A stretch of DNA of 64,000 bases from Phil1 sp040767925 (GTDB lineage: Bacteria > Bacillota > Clostridia > Christensenellales > CAG-138), in NCBI GenBank assembly GCA_040767925.1, contig JAXGNN010000003.1, forward strand, positions 62,001 to 126,000, written 5' to 3'. The notes under the pieces were generated by a model. The model searched no databases and was not told the origin of the DNA. It worked only from the letters and a program-made list of their open reading frames with translations. The position numbers and the translations under genes were made by a program. Shown here piece after piece: positions 41,038 through 49,500 of this stretch (its first letter is position 1; every line of letters starts with the position of its first letter).

Positions 41038-42873
41038 CTAGACCACCCTCTTAAAGAGCTTTTCGAATTCGAGCTTCGTCATCGCGATCATCACGGGGCG
41101 CCCGTGCGGGCAGGTCATGGGGATGCCCTCGCGCTCGAACGCGGCGAGAAGCTCCGCGATCTCCGACGGGTCGGGCTTCTCCCCCGCCTTGATCGCGCGG
41201 CGGCAGGCCGTGCGGATGAGCGCCTCGCGCTTCAGTTCCACGGTGTTGAGCCTGTACTTCCTGTCGAGCTGCTCGATGGCCTCATATAAAAACCTCGTCG
41301 TCTGCGGCGCGCCGAGTATCGAGGGCACCGCGCGCACGCTCACGGTCAAAGGCCCGAATTCCGCGATGTCGAAGCCGAGCTCCAAGAACGCATCGAGATT
41401 GGATGTGAGCGTTTCATATTCTTTGGGCGGCAGCTTCACGATTTCCGGCACGAGAAGGAGCTGGGAATCGGTGTTGACGCCGTTCTTGATTATTTGCTCG
41501 TAGAGCCTTCGTTCGTGCGCTGCATGCTGGTCGATGAAGAAGGCGCGCTCCCCCGCCTGCGCGACCCAATAACAGTCGAAAAGCTGGCCGACGATGCGGA
41601 TGGTTCCGGCGTCAAGCGCAGTCTGCTCCGCCCTTGCGGCGTGTGGTGGTTCAATCGGCGCGTTTTCCGCATCGCCTCGCGCAGACGCAACGCCTGGCTG
41701 CTGCGGATACGGCGCCATCGGCGCGTAAGCCGCGGAATCCCGGAAAACGACCCTCTCCACGGGCTTCGCGGCGAAGGCGTCCGGCGGCAGCGCCTCGAGG
41801 CGGATGGTTTCATCCGATCGGCCGAATATCGGCCGCTCCGCGCTTTGCTCGACATGCGGAGCTTCTCCTTCAAAACGGAACCCGCCGCTTTCGTTCAGCG
41901 CGCTCTTCGCGGCCAGATACAGCGCGCGGACGACCCGCTCCTCCTGCCGGAAGCGCACGTCGAGCTTGTTGGGGTGCACGTTGACGTCGATTTCGGCGCT
42001 GTTGATCGAGAGGGAAACGACGCAGAACGGGAACTTGCCCGCCATCAACCGCGTGTCATACGCGCGCTGCAAGGCGAAGGAGAGCTTCTGCGAGCGGATG
42101 TATCTCCCGTTGATGAAAAACGACTGCGCCGTGCGGTTCGCGCGGCCGATCTGCTCCGTGCCGACGAAACCCGAGAGCGCGACATAGCCGTCGTCATACG
42201 AGATTTCCTTCAGGTGCGGCATGATCTCCGCGCCGTAAACGCAGTAGACCGCGTTTTTCAGGATTCCGTCCCCGGCGCTGTGGTAAACGGTCTTCCCGGA
42301 CTGGATGACCTTGAAGCCGACGTCCGGCCGCGCCATGATCATGCGGGACGCGTAATCGCTGATGTACGCGGCCTCGGCGCGCGCGTTTTTCACGAATTTA
42401 AGCCGCGCGGGCACGTTGTAGAAAAGGTCGCTCACGTCGATGCCGGTGCCGTCCGGCGCGCCCGCCTCGGCGAACTCCACGACGTCGCCCCCCTCGAGGC
42501 GCACGAGCGTGCCCGTCTCCGCCTCATGCAGCTTCGTTCGCATCGCGACGCGCGCGACCGCCGCGATGGAGGAGAGCGCCTCCCCGCGAAAGCCCAGCGT
42601 TTCGATGTGCGCAAGGTCGTCGGAATCCGCGATTTTGCTCGTGGCATGGCGAAGGAAGGCGGTCTTCACCTCGTCGTGCGGGATGCCGCAGCCGTCGTCC
42701 GCCACGCGGATGAAGCCGAGCCCGCCGTCCCGCGTCTCGACGGTGACGGTCTTCGCTCCGGCGTCGAGCGCGTTTTCGACGAGCTCCTTCACGACCGAGG
42801 CCGGCCGCTCGACGACCTCGCCCGCGGCGATCCTGTCCGATGTGTATTTGTCGAGTACGCGGATGCTTCTCAT
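41038..42873 (-). CDS. mutL: DNA mismatch repair protein MutL
   Basis: A 611-residue GHKL ATPase. Motifs are ELVENALDAGAKTV (about 30), VADDGCGIPHDE (about 60) and GFRGEALSSIAAV (about 95). The C-terminal domain has the endonuclease motif DQHAAHERRLYE and CPHGRPVMIA, so it should nick DNA itself, as in organisms without MutH. It starts one base after the mutS stop. Confidence 0.97.
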   Translation of the reverse strand: MRSIRVLDKYTSDRIAAGEVVERPASVVKELVENALDAGAKTVTVETRDGGLGFIRVADDGCGIPHDEVKTAFLRHATSKIADSDDLAHIETLGFRGEALSSIAAVARVAMRTKLHEAETGTLVRLEGGDVVEFAEAGAPDGTGIDVSDLFYNVPARLKFVKNARAEAAYISDYASRMIMARPDVGFKVIQSGKTVYHSAGDGILKNAVYCVYGAEIMPHLKEISYDDGYVALSGFVGTEQIGRANRTAQSFFINGRYIRSQKLSFALQRAYDTRLMAGKFPFCVVSLSINSAEIDVNVHPNKLDVRFRQEERVVRALYLAAKSALNESGGFRFEGEAPHVEQSAERPIFGRSDETIRLEALPPDAFAAKPVERVVFRDSAAYAPMAPYPQQPGVASARGDAENAPIEPPHAARAEQTALDAGTIRIVGQLFDCYWVAQAGERAFFIDQHAAHERRLYEQIIKNGVNTDSQLLLVPEIVKLPPKEYETLTSNLDAFLELGFDIAEFGPLTVSVRAVPSILGAPQTTRFLYEAIEQLDRKYRLNTVELKREALIRTACRRAIKAGEKPDPSEIAELLAAFEREGIPMTCPHGRPVMIAMTKLEFEKLFKRVV

Positions 42874-42874
42874 C

Positions 42875-45493
42875 TTAATCCTTCAGCTTCGCCCGCATGT
42901 GCAGGTCGTAAAGCGTGTTCATGGCCTCCATGGGGGTGAGGGCGTTCACGTCGAGTTCGCGCAGGGTTTTTATGATGTCGTCCGCCTTGGGCGAGCCGAA
43001 GAGCGTCAACTGCTGCTCGTCCTCCTTCTCCCGCGCGCAAGTGTCGATGATGTCGCGGTTGATGTCCGCGGCCTCGAGCTGCGCGAGCAGCTCCTTCGCG
43101 CGGGCGATCACGTCGGGGGGAAGGCCCGCCAGCCGCGCCACCTGCACGCCGAAGCTCTTGTCCGCGCTGCCGCGCACGATCCGCCTCAAAAAGATGATAT
43201 CCTCCCCCACCTCCTTGACGGAGATGCGGTAGTTCTTGATGCCGGGGAGCCTGCCCTCGAGCTCGGTCAGTTCGTGGTAATGCGTGGCGAACAGCGCCTT
43301 CGAGCCGCAGCGCGCGGGGTCCGCGATGTACTCGAGCACCGCCCACGCGATGGAAAGCCCGTCGAACGTGCTCGTGCCGCGGCCGATCTCGTCGAGGATG
43401 AGCAGGCTTCGCGTCGTCGCGTTGTTGAGTATGCCCGCGACCTCGCTCATCTCCACCATGAACGTGCTCTGGCCGGAGGCGAGGTTGTCCGACGCGCCGA
43501 TGCGCGTGAAGATGCGGTCCACGATCGCGATGTTCGCCTTCTTCGCGGGCACGAAGGAGCCGATGTGCGCCATGAGCGCGATCAGCGCGACCTGGCGAAG
43601 ATAGGTGCTCTTGCCCGCCATGTTCGGTCCCGTGAGGATGAGCAGGCGGTTTTCCTTCTGGTCGAGTTGCGTGTTGTTGGGCACGAAGCCGTCCTTGGCG
43701 CCCTTTTCGACGATGGGATGCCTGCCGTCCGTGATGCTGATCGCTCCGTTTAAGAGCATCTTCGGGCGGCAGTAGTCGTTGTCGAACGCGGCCTTGGCGA
43801 GCGCGCAGTACACGTCGAGCTCCGCGACGAGCGCGGCGTCGTTCTGCAGCCGCTCGATGCAAGCGAGCAGCGTCTCCCGGACGTTGAGGAACAGCTCGTA
43901 TTCAAGCTGGATCAGCTTCTCCTCGGCGCCCGCGATGGTCTCTTCCAATTCTTTGAGCTCGGGGGTAATGTAGCGCTCCGAGTTGGCGAGCGTCTGCTTT
44001 CTCTGGTAGTTATAGGGCACGAGGTGCTGGTAGGACTTCGTGATGTCGATATAGTAGCCGAACACGCGGTTGTATCCGATCTTGAGGTTCTTGATGCCCG
44101 TCTGGGCCCTCTCGTTCGCCTCGAGGCGCGCGATCCAGTTTTTTCCGTTGGCGGAGGCTTCGCGCAGCGCGTCGACCTCCTGATGGTACCCCTCGCGGAT
44201 GATGCCGCCGTCCTTGACGCCGACGGGCGGCTCGTCCACGATCGCCGCCTCGAGCAGCGCCCGGACATCCTCCATGGCGTCGAGCCGGGAGGCGATGCGA
44301 AGATACGCCGCGGACTGCAATGTGCCCGTCAGCTCGATCACCTGCGGCAGCTTTAAGAGGGACGCGCGCAGCGAAACGCAATCCCGGGCGTTCACGGTGC
44401 CGTAGGCGATGCGGCTGCAAAGGCGCTCGATGTCGTAGATCGCGTCGAGCGCGCTTCCTAATGCCTCTCGCGCCCGCATGTTTGAAACGAGCTCGCCCAC
44501 CGCGTCGAGCCGCGCGTTGATTTCATCGACGTTCTGCAAAGGCTGCTCGATGTACGCGCGAAGAAGGCGCGCGCCCATGGCGGTCGAGGTGTTGTCCAAC
44601 AGATACAGAAGCGTACTCCGCTTGCTGCCCTCGAAATGCAGGGGCTTTGTGAGCTCGAGGTTCCTGCGCGTCGCGGCGTCGATGGCCATAAAGAGACTGC
44701 GCCGCAGCACGCCGATTTTCCGGATGTGCGAAAGGGAGTTCTTCTGGGTCTCCTCGAGATAGGCGATGAGAGCGCCCGCCGCGGGGATGGCGAGGTTCAT
44801 CCTGTCGCACCCGAAGGAGGCGAGCGTGTTGACGCTGAAATGGCGCTTCAGGCGCGCCTCCGCCCGCGTGGGGTCGAAGTTCCGTCCGTCCTCGCAATGG
44901 ACGCGGGAGAGCGCTTGAACGCGCCGGATGAGCCCTTCCTGCACGAAGAGGGACTCGTTGGCGATGATCTCGTTTGGCGAAATGCGCACGAGCTCGTCGA
45001 TGAGCGCCTGGGGCTCTTCTTCCTCCTGAAACTCGCTCACCGTGAAGCTGCCCGTCGAAACGTCGCAGCACGCGAGGCCGACGCCACCGTCGAAATAATA
45101 GAGCGCCACGATATAGTTGTTCGCGCGCTCGTCGAGCATGGATTCCTCGATGATGGTGCCCGCCGTGTAGATGCGCACCACGTCGCGCTCGACTAAGCCC
45201 TTGGAGAGCGCGGGGTCGGTGAGCTGCTCGCACAGCGCCACCTTATAGCCCTTGTCGATGAGCTTTGCGATGTAGGAGTGCACCGCGTGATGCGGCACGC
45301 CGCACATGGGCGCGCGCTCCTCGAGGCCGCAGTCCCTGCCCGTGAGCACGATTTCAAGCTCGCGCGAGGCGGTGATTGCATCCTCGAAGAACAGCTCATA
45401 AAAATCCCCGAGCCGGAAGAGCAGCAGGCAATCGCCGTATTTCTCCTTGAGCTGGAGGTACTGGCTCATCATCGGCGTGACGTTCGCGGGCAT
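42875..45493 (-). CDS. mutS: DNA mismatch repair protein MutS
   Basis: An 872-residue mismatch recognition ATPase. The mismatch-binding FYE is in RLGDFYELFFEDA (about 27-39). The ATPase P-loop is LTGPNMAGKSTYLRQ (about 615), followed by DEIGRGTSTFDGLSIAW and FATHYHELTELE. Length and domain order are standard. It is the first gene of the mutS-mutL-miaA-hfq run, 29 bases after the YlbF-like gene. Confidence 0.98.
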   Translation of the reverse strand: MPANVTPMMSQYLQLKEKYGDCLLLFRLGDFYELFFEDAITASRELEIVLTGRDCGLEERAPMCGVPHHAVHSYIAKLIDKGYKVALCEQLTDPALSKGLVERDVVRIYTAGTIIEESMLDERANNYIVALYYFDGGVGLACCDVSTGSFTVSEFQEEEEPQALIDELVRISPNEIIANESLFVQEGLIRRVQALSRVHCEDGRNFDPTRAEARLKRHFSVNTLASFGCDRMNLAIPAAGALIAYLEETQKNSLSHIRKIGVLRRSLFMAIDAATRRNLELTKPLHFEGSKRSTLLYLLDNTSTAMGARLLRAYIEQPLQNVDEINARLDAVGELVSNMRAREALGSALDAIYDIERLCSRIAYGTVNARDCVSLRASLLKLPQVIELTGTLQSAAYLRIASRLDAMEDVRALLEAAIVDEPPVGVKDGGIIREGYHQEVDALREASANGKNWIARLEANERAQTGIKNLKIGYNRVFGYYIDITKSYQHLVPYNYQRKQTLANSERYITPELKELEETIAGAEEKLIQLEYELFLNVRETLLACIERLQNDAALVAELDVYCALAKAAFDNDYCRPKMLLNGAISITDGRHPIVEKGAKDGFVPNNTQLDQKENRLLILTGPNMAGKSTYLRQVALIALMAHIGSFVPAKKANIAIVDRIFTRIGASDNLASGQSTFMVEMSEVAGILNNATTRSLLILDEIGRGTSTFDGLSIAWAVLEYIADPARCGSKALFATHYHELTELEGRLPGIKNYRISVKEVGEDIIFLRRIVRGSADKSFGVQVARLAGLPPDVIARAKELLAQLEAADINRDIIDTCAREKEDEQQLTLFGSPKADDIIKTLRELDVNALTPMEAMNTLYDLHMRAKLKD

Positions 45494-45522
45494 AATGATC
45501 CTTCCCAGTCGCGGCTTGCGGC

Positions 45523-45918
45523 TTAGTGGCAGCCGCGGCAGCCGGAGCAGTTCCCGCCGCAGCCGGATTCTTCCGTGCTTTCGATGTCCGCGCCGATGCA
45601 GACGCCGATGGCGCGGTTCACGCGCTTCATCAACTCCTGGAACGCGCTCTGCGTTTCGAGCATCCGAACGAAGGTTTCGCTCTCGAGCAGAGCCGTGCGG
45701 ATGGCTTCCATCTGGGTCGATAGCGCGCCGATTTCATCCTGGGCGTTTTCCTCGCCGCTCATCAGTTCCATGATGCGGCTCTGCTTCGCGTTGAATGCGT
45801 TCAAGCGCTCCATCAGGGTTTCGTCCTGCTCCATGGCGCGCTGGGCGTCGTTCATCGCCGTGAACTCCTCGGATTCGCTCAAAGCGATTCCAAGCTCCCT
45901 TGCCTTTTCGATGATCAT
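45523..45918 (-). CDS. YlbF/YmcA-family protein with Cys-rich tail
   Basis: A 131-residue helical protein. In Bacillus, YmcA (RicA), which acts in the Y-complex that guides RNase Y, sits between miaB and mutS; this gene has the same place. The C-terminal CGGNCSGCRGCH (residues 120-131) could be a ligand set for an iron-sulfur cluster, known for the Ric complex. rny is also present, at 49.5 kb. Which of the YlbF/YmcA/YaaT members it equals is not certain. Confidence 0.85.
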   Translation of the reverse strand: MIIEKARELGIALSESEEFTAMNDAQRAMEQDETLMERLNAFNAKQSRIMELMSGEENAQDEIGALSTQMEAIRTALLESETFVRMLETQSAFQELMKRVNRAIGVCIGADIESTEESGCGGNCSGCRGCH

Positions 45919-45933
45919 TCCCGTATCCTTTCC

Positions 45934-47358
45934 TTAATCCGCCCTCTCGCCGAGAAGCGAGTTGGACGACGTCTTTTTGATCCTTACGTTTATGAGCTGC
46001 CCAATGAGGCTTTCGTCCCCCGGGAAGTAGACCATCTTGAAGCTGGGGAGCTTCCCGAAGGCCATCGCCTCCCCCCGCCTGTCGCAACCTTCGACGAGCA
46101 CTTCGCCCGTCCTGCCGGCGTATTTCGCGTTGCCCTGGCGCAGACCTTCCGCGATCGCGCCGTTGAGGCGACTGAGGCGCTCCTTTTTGACCTCCTCGGG
46201 CACCTGTTCCGCCATATCGGCGGCCTTCGTGCCGCCGCGCTTCGAATATTTGAACGTGTACGCCGCGGAAAATCCCGCCGCGCCGACGAGATCGAGCGAA
46301 CCTCGGAAATCCTCCTCCGTCTCACCCGGAAAGCCCGCGATGAAGTCGGTCGTGATCTCGATTCCCTGCACGGCCGCCCGGAGCTTTGCTATGAGCGCGA
46401 GATAATCCCCAGAGGTATAGCGGCGGTTCATCAGCGCGAGTATCCGATCGCTCCCCGACTGCACGGGCAAATGGATGTGCGGGCAGACCTTCCTCTCCTC
46501 CGCCATGACCTCGACGAGCCGGTCGGAAAGGTCCTTCGGGTGCGAGGTCATGAAGCGGATGCGCGCGATCCCCTCGATTTTAGCCGCGCGCCGGAGCAGC
46601 CCCGGGAAGTCCGCGCCGTCCGCTCCTCGGTACGAATTGACGTTCTGCCCGAGAAGCGTGATCTCCCTTACGCCGGCCGACGCGAGGCCGCGCATCTCAT
46701 CCAATATATGTTCCACTTCGCGCGAGCGCTCGCGCCCGCGCACATAGGGCACGATGCAGTAGGAACAGAAATTGTCGCAGCCGTACATGATGGTCACGAA
46801 CTGCGAAACCCCGCTGCCGCGCAAAACCGGCAGACCCTCGGCGATCTCGCCGTCCATCTCGCGCACGCGCTCCACGCGGCTCCCCTCGAGCGCCTCTTCG
46901 AGCATCGCGGGGAAAAGGTGCAGCTCGTGCGTTCCGAAGATGAGGTCCACGAAGGGGAAGCGCTTGTAGAGCCTGTCCGCCACATCCTTCTGCTGCGTCA
47001 TGCAGCCGCATACGCAGACGATGAGCCCTGGCTTTTCGTCCTTGAGCTTCTTGAGCGCGCCGACATTGCCCATAAGCCGCTTTTCCGCGTGCTCGCGCAC
47101 GCAGCAGGTGTTGAACGCGATGAGGTCCGCAAAGGCCTTATCTCCCGCCCTGATGTAACCGCAGCCCTCCAGCATCCCCGCAAGCTTCTCCGAGTCGTGC
47201 TCGTTCATCTGGCAGCCGTAGGTCTCTATAAAATAGGCCGGATTGCTCCCCGAAAGCCTTTCATACAGGCGCTTTGCGGCCTCCTTGCCCTCGAGAAGCT
47301 CGCCCTCGGGAACGGCGGTTTTTTTGTTCATGCCCATTTCCGTTTCTTGTCTTTGCAT
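45934..47358 (-). CDS. miaB: tRNA-2-methylthio-N6-dimethylallyladenosine synthase MiaB
   Basis: A 474-residue methylthiotransferase. It has an N-terminal UPF0004 domain with CQMNEHDSEK, FNTCCVREHA and CGCMTQQ Cys sites, a radical SAM core with YGCDNFCSYCIVPYVRGRERSR (C-x3-C-x2-C) and a C-terminal TRAM domain. Three starts are possible. The ATG at 47358 has AGGA just before it and lies one base after the predicted transcription start; ATGs at 47337 and 47331 would leave a leader of 22-28 bases. I give the first. Confidence 0.94.
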   Translation of the reverse strand: MQRQETEMGMNKKTAVPEGELLEGKEAAKRLYERLSGSNPAYFIETYGCQMNEHDSEKLAGMLEGCGYIRAGDKAFADLIAFNTCCVREHAEKRLMGNVGALKKLKDEKPGLIVCVCGCMTQQKDVADRLYKRFPFVDLIFGTHELHLFPAMLEEALEGSRVERVREMDGEIAEGLPVLRGSGVSQFVTIMYGCDNFCSYCIVPYVRGRERSREVEHILDEMRGLASAGVREITLLGQNVNSYRGADGADFPGLLRRAAKIEGIARIRFMTSHPKDLSDRLVEVMAEERKVCPHIHLPVQSGSDRILALMNRRYTSGDYLALIAKLRAAVQGIEITTDFIAGFPGETEEDFRGSLDLVGAAGFSAAYTFKYSKRGGTKAADMAEQVPEEVKKERLSRLNGAIAEGLRQGNAKYAGRTGEVLVEGCDRRGEAMAFGKLPSFKMVYFPGDESLIGQLINVRIKKTSSNSLLGERAD

Positions 47359-47365
47359 TGATCCT

Positions 47366-47394
47366 ATTATAACCGCAGGCCGTTTAAAGAGCAA
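47366..47394 (-). promoter_or_regulatory. Promoter of miaB, close to leaderless
   Basis: On the minus strand, TTGCTC (47394-47389), a 17-base spacer and TATAAT (47371-47366). Standard spacing puts the transcript start at 47359, one base before the first ATG. Confidence 0.6.
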
Positions 47395-47430
47395 CGAAAA
47401 ACCACACTATATACGGTGCCTGATTGGGCG

Positions 47431-47459
47431 TTGACACCTTAAATAACGGATGCTATAAT
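47431..47459 (+). promoter_or_regulatory. Promoter of tRNA-Trp
   Basis: TTGACA (47431-47436), a 17-base spacer and TATAAT (47454-47459) with an upstream TG, a consensus promoter 16 bases before the tRNA. Confidence 0.85.
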
Positions 47460-47475
47460 AGCCACGTTGACCTTT

Positions 47476-47549
47476 AGGGGCATGATGTAATGGTAACATA
47501 GCGGTCTCCAAAACCGTTCTTGAGGGTTCGAATCCTTCTGCCCCTGCCA
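47476..47549 (+). tRNA. tRNA-Trp (CCA)
   Basis: A 74-base cloverleaf with acceptor arms AGGGGCA/TGCCCCT, anticodon loop CTCCAAA, discriminator G and encoded CCA; the overall body matches Firmicutes tRNA-Trp. Confidence 0.95.
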
Positions 47550-47555
47550 GTTGTA

Positions 47556-47595
47556 AGAAGTCGGTTCCAGGCGGGCGGCTTCTTTCTTTTTTATT
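47556..47595 (+). terminator. Terminator after tRNA-Trp
   Basis: AAGAAGTCG pairs with CGGCTTCTT (one G-T pair) and is followed by TCTTTTTT. Confidence 0.75.
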
Positions 47596-47639
47596 TTGGA
47601 ATCTTCGAGTGAAAATTAAAATGGAAAGGAAGCGTTGTT

Positions 47640-48293
47640 ATGGCCGCGTCGTATGATTTCAAAAAGGAATACAGGGACCTGTATGCGCCGAAAACCGAGC
47701 CTTGCGTCATAGATGTGCCCGAGATGGTCTTCATCATGGCGGACGGCAAGGGAAACCCGAATACCAGCGCTGCTTATCAAAACGCGGTAGGAGCGCTCTA
47801 CGGCCTGTCCTACACCATCAAGATGAGCAAAATGAGCGGCGGGCAGCCCGAGGGCTATTATGAGTACGTCATGCCTCCGCTGGAGGGCTTGTGGTGGTTT
47901 GAGAACGACTGCCCCTTCGACGTCTCCGGCAACATCCCCATCGACAAGGAGCGGTTCTGCTGGACGGCGATGATCCGCCAGCCGGAGTTCGTAAGCCCGG
48001 AGGTGTTCGAATGGGCAAAAAGCGCGCTTCACCGCAAGAAGCCGGAGCTTGGCGCCGGCGGCGCGCGCCTTGTCCGCTTCACGGAAGGCTTATGCGTGCA
48101 GTGCATGCACATCGGCCCGTATGACGACGAACCCGCGACGGTCCGCAGGATGCATCGATTTGTCGAGGAAAACGGATATCGGCTCGACTTTGCCGGTGCG
48201 CGCAGGCACCATGAAATCTATTTGGGCGATCCCCGGAAAACCGCGCCCGAAAAGCTCAAAACGGTGGTCCGGCACCCGATCGCGAAGATATAG
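47640..48293 (+). CDS. GyrI-like small-molecule-binding protein
   Basis: A 217-residue protein with the GyrI/SOUL-like fold. MVFIMADGKGNPNTSAAYQNAVGAL at about 29-53 and IGPYDDEPATVRRMHRFVEEN at about 158-178 are the paired motifs of this family. No DNA-binding domain is present. Such proteins bind hydrophobic cations or hydrolyse small compounds; the ligand here is unknown. GGAAAGG precedes the ATG. It stands alone on the plus strand within a minus-strand block. Confidence 0.85.
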   Translation: MAASYDFKKEYRDLYAPKTEPCVIDVPEMVFIMADGKGNPNTSAAYQNAVGALYGLSYTIKMSKMSGGQPEGYYEYVMPPLEGLWWFENDCPFDVSGNIPIDKERFCWTAMIRQPEFVSPEVFEWAKSALHRKKPELGAGGARLVRFTEGLCVQCMHIGPYDDEPATVRRMHRFVEENGYRLDFAGARRHHEIYLGDPRKTAPEKLKTVVRHPIAKI

Positions 48294-48323
48294 CGTCTTT
48301 TCTCCGCCTTAAAATGCGAAATC

Positions 48324-48355
48324 GCCGCGGAAATAATCCGCGGCTTCCTTATTTT
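48324..48355 (+). terminator. Terminator after the GyrI-like gene
   Basis: GCCGCGGA pairs with TCCGCGGC around five bases and is followed by TTCCTTATTTTT. It lies between convergent genes. Confidence 0.7.
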
Positions 48356-48390
48356 TCGGCAAAATCCTGCGTTAAACGCAACAGGGCGAT

Positions 48391-49326
48391 TCAAACGAGC
48401 CGCTTCATAAACCGCGCGAGGTTTTCGTAGGCGATGCCTCGGATTTCCTCCCCGGAAAAGCCCGCGCGGCCGAGCGCGTCGAGAAGCTTCGGCACGTCCG
48501 CCCAGGAGGAAAGCCCTTCCGGATAAGATTGCGCGCCCATGCCGTCGAAGTCGGAGCCCAGCATGGCGCATCCCGCGCCGCCCGTTTCGGCGATGTGCGC
48601 GATGTGGCGCACCACGTCGTCTATCTTCGCCCGCCCGGAATGGACGAGCTGAGGCGAATAGTAGTTGACGCCGATGACGCCCCCGCGCGCCGCGATTTCC
48701 CGGATGTGCCTGTCGCCGATGGAGCGCCTGTGCGGGAACACCGCGCGCGCGTTCGTGTGCGACGAGAAGACAGGCTTTTCCGCGATATCGAGCACGTCGT
48801 CGATGCCGCGGTCGCTCAGGTGCGCCACGTCGAGCGCGACGCCTACGCGCTCCATTTCCCTCACGATCTCGCGGCCGAGCGCCGTCACCCCCTTGTCCCT
48901 CCGGCTGACGGCAGGGCTTGCGAGCTCGTTTGCGGAATTCCAGGTGAGCGTCATGGCGCGCACGCCGAGTTCGTGAAAGAGCCTCACGTTCTCGGGCCGG
49001 CCCATGGCGGCTTCCCCGCCCTCGACGGTCAGAACCGTCGCGATTTTGCCGCACGCCGGGTCGAAATCCGCCGTAAACGGAATGAGCGCGTCGCAGGCGG
49101 CCGACAGGCGCTTATAGGCGTCGATCAGCGAGATGCATTGCTGCAGCGGGGATTCCGCGTCGTCCGGATCGATCCAGGCGGCGAAAAGCTGCAGCGCGGC
49201 GCCGCCCGCGCGCATGGCGGGAAGGCTCACCGCCTGCTCCTTTTGCGGCGCTGTGAACGAATAGCCGCGGCGACGCATGTAATACAAAAAATCGCAATGC
49301 GCGTCCGCGACAGGTATGCGCTGCAT
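48391..49326 (-). CDS. Membrane dipeptidase family M19 peptidase
   Basis: A 311-residue zinc dipeptidase of the renal dipeptidase family. Metal ligands are H10 and D12 (DAHCD), the Glu in TVEGGEAAM (about 100) and the His residues in FSSHTNARAV and the preceding VAHLSD. SDFDGM near 265 is also typical. The ORF stays open far upstream, but that part is tandem repeats; the ATG at 49326 has GGAGG 5 bases before it. It lies downstream of rny. Confidence 0.92.
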   Translation of the reverse strand: MQRIPVADAHCDFLYYMRRRGYSFTAPQKEQAVSLPAMRAGGAALQLFAAWIDPDDAESPLQQCISLIDAYKRLSAACDALIPFTADFDPACGKIATVLTVEGGEAAMGRPENVRLFHELGVRAMTLTWNSANELASPAVSRRDKGVTALGREIVREMERVGVALDVAHLSDRGIDDVLDIAEKPVFSSHTNARAVFPHRRSIGDRHIREIAARGGVIGVNYYSPQLVHSGRAKIDDVVRHIAHIAETGGAGCAMLGSDFDGMGAQSYPEGLSSWADVPKLLDALGRAGFSGEEIRGIAYENLARFMKRLV

Positions 49327-49348
49327 GGTGTCCTCCCGGAAAAACGCA

Positions 49349-49500
49349 GGGCGGAGATCATCCGCCCTTACGATTGATTCCTGTGATTCCTGAGAGCGGA
49401 TAAGGTATCCGCCCCTGCGATCGGTTCCTGACGGCGGGCAAATAAAGTATCCGCCCCTGCGATCGGTTCCTGACGGCGGGCGGATAAAGTATCCGCCCCT
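49349..49500. repeat. Four tandem hairpin units
   Basis: Hairpins at 49349-49367 (GGGCGGA/TCCGCCC), 49397-49413 (GCGGATA/TATCCGC) and two further copies centred near 49447 and 49489 (GGGCGGATA-AAG-TATCCGCCC in the last). Linkers of the type CTGCGATCGGTTCCTGA join them, giving a period of 38-42 bases. The third copy has a changed left arm (GGGCAAATA). The unit is intergenic, between rny and the dipeptidase gene. Confidence 0.85.

Noticed and set aside
49349..49500. Possible CRISPR array
   Set aside because: Units of 38-42 bases follow each other with no unique spacers, and each contains its own hairpin; no cas genes are present.
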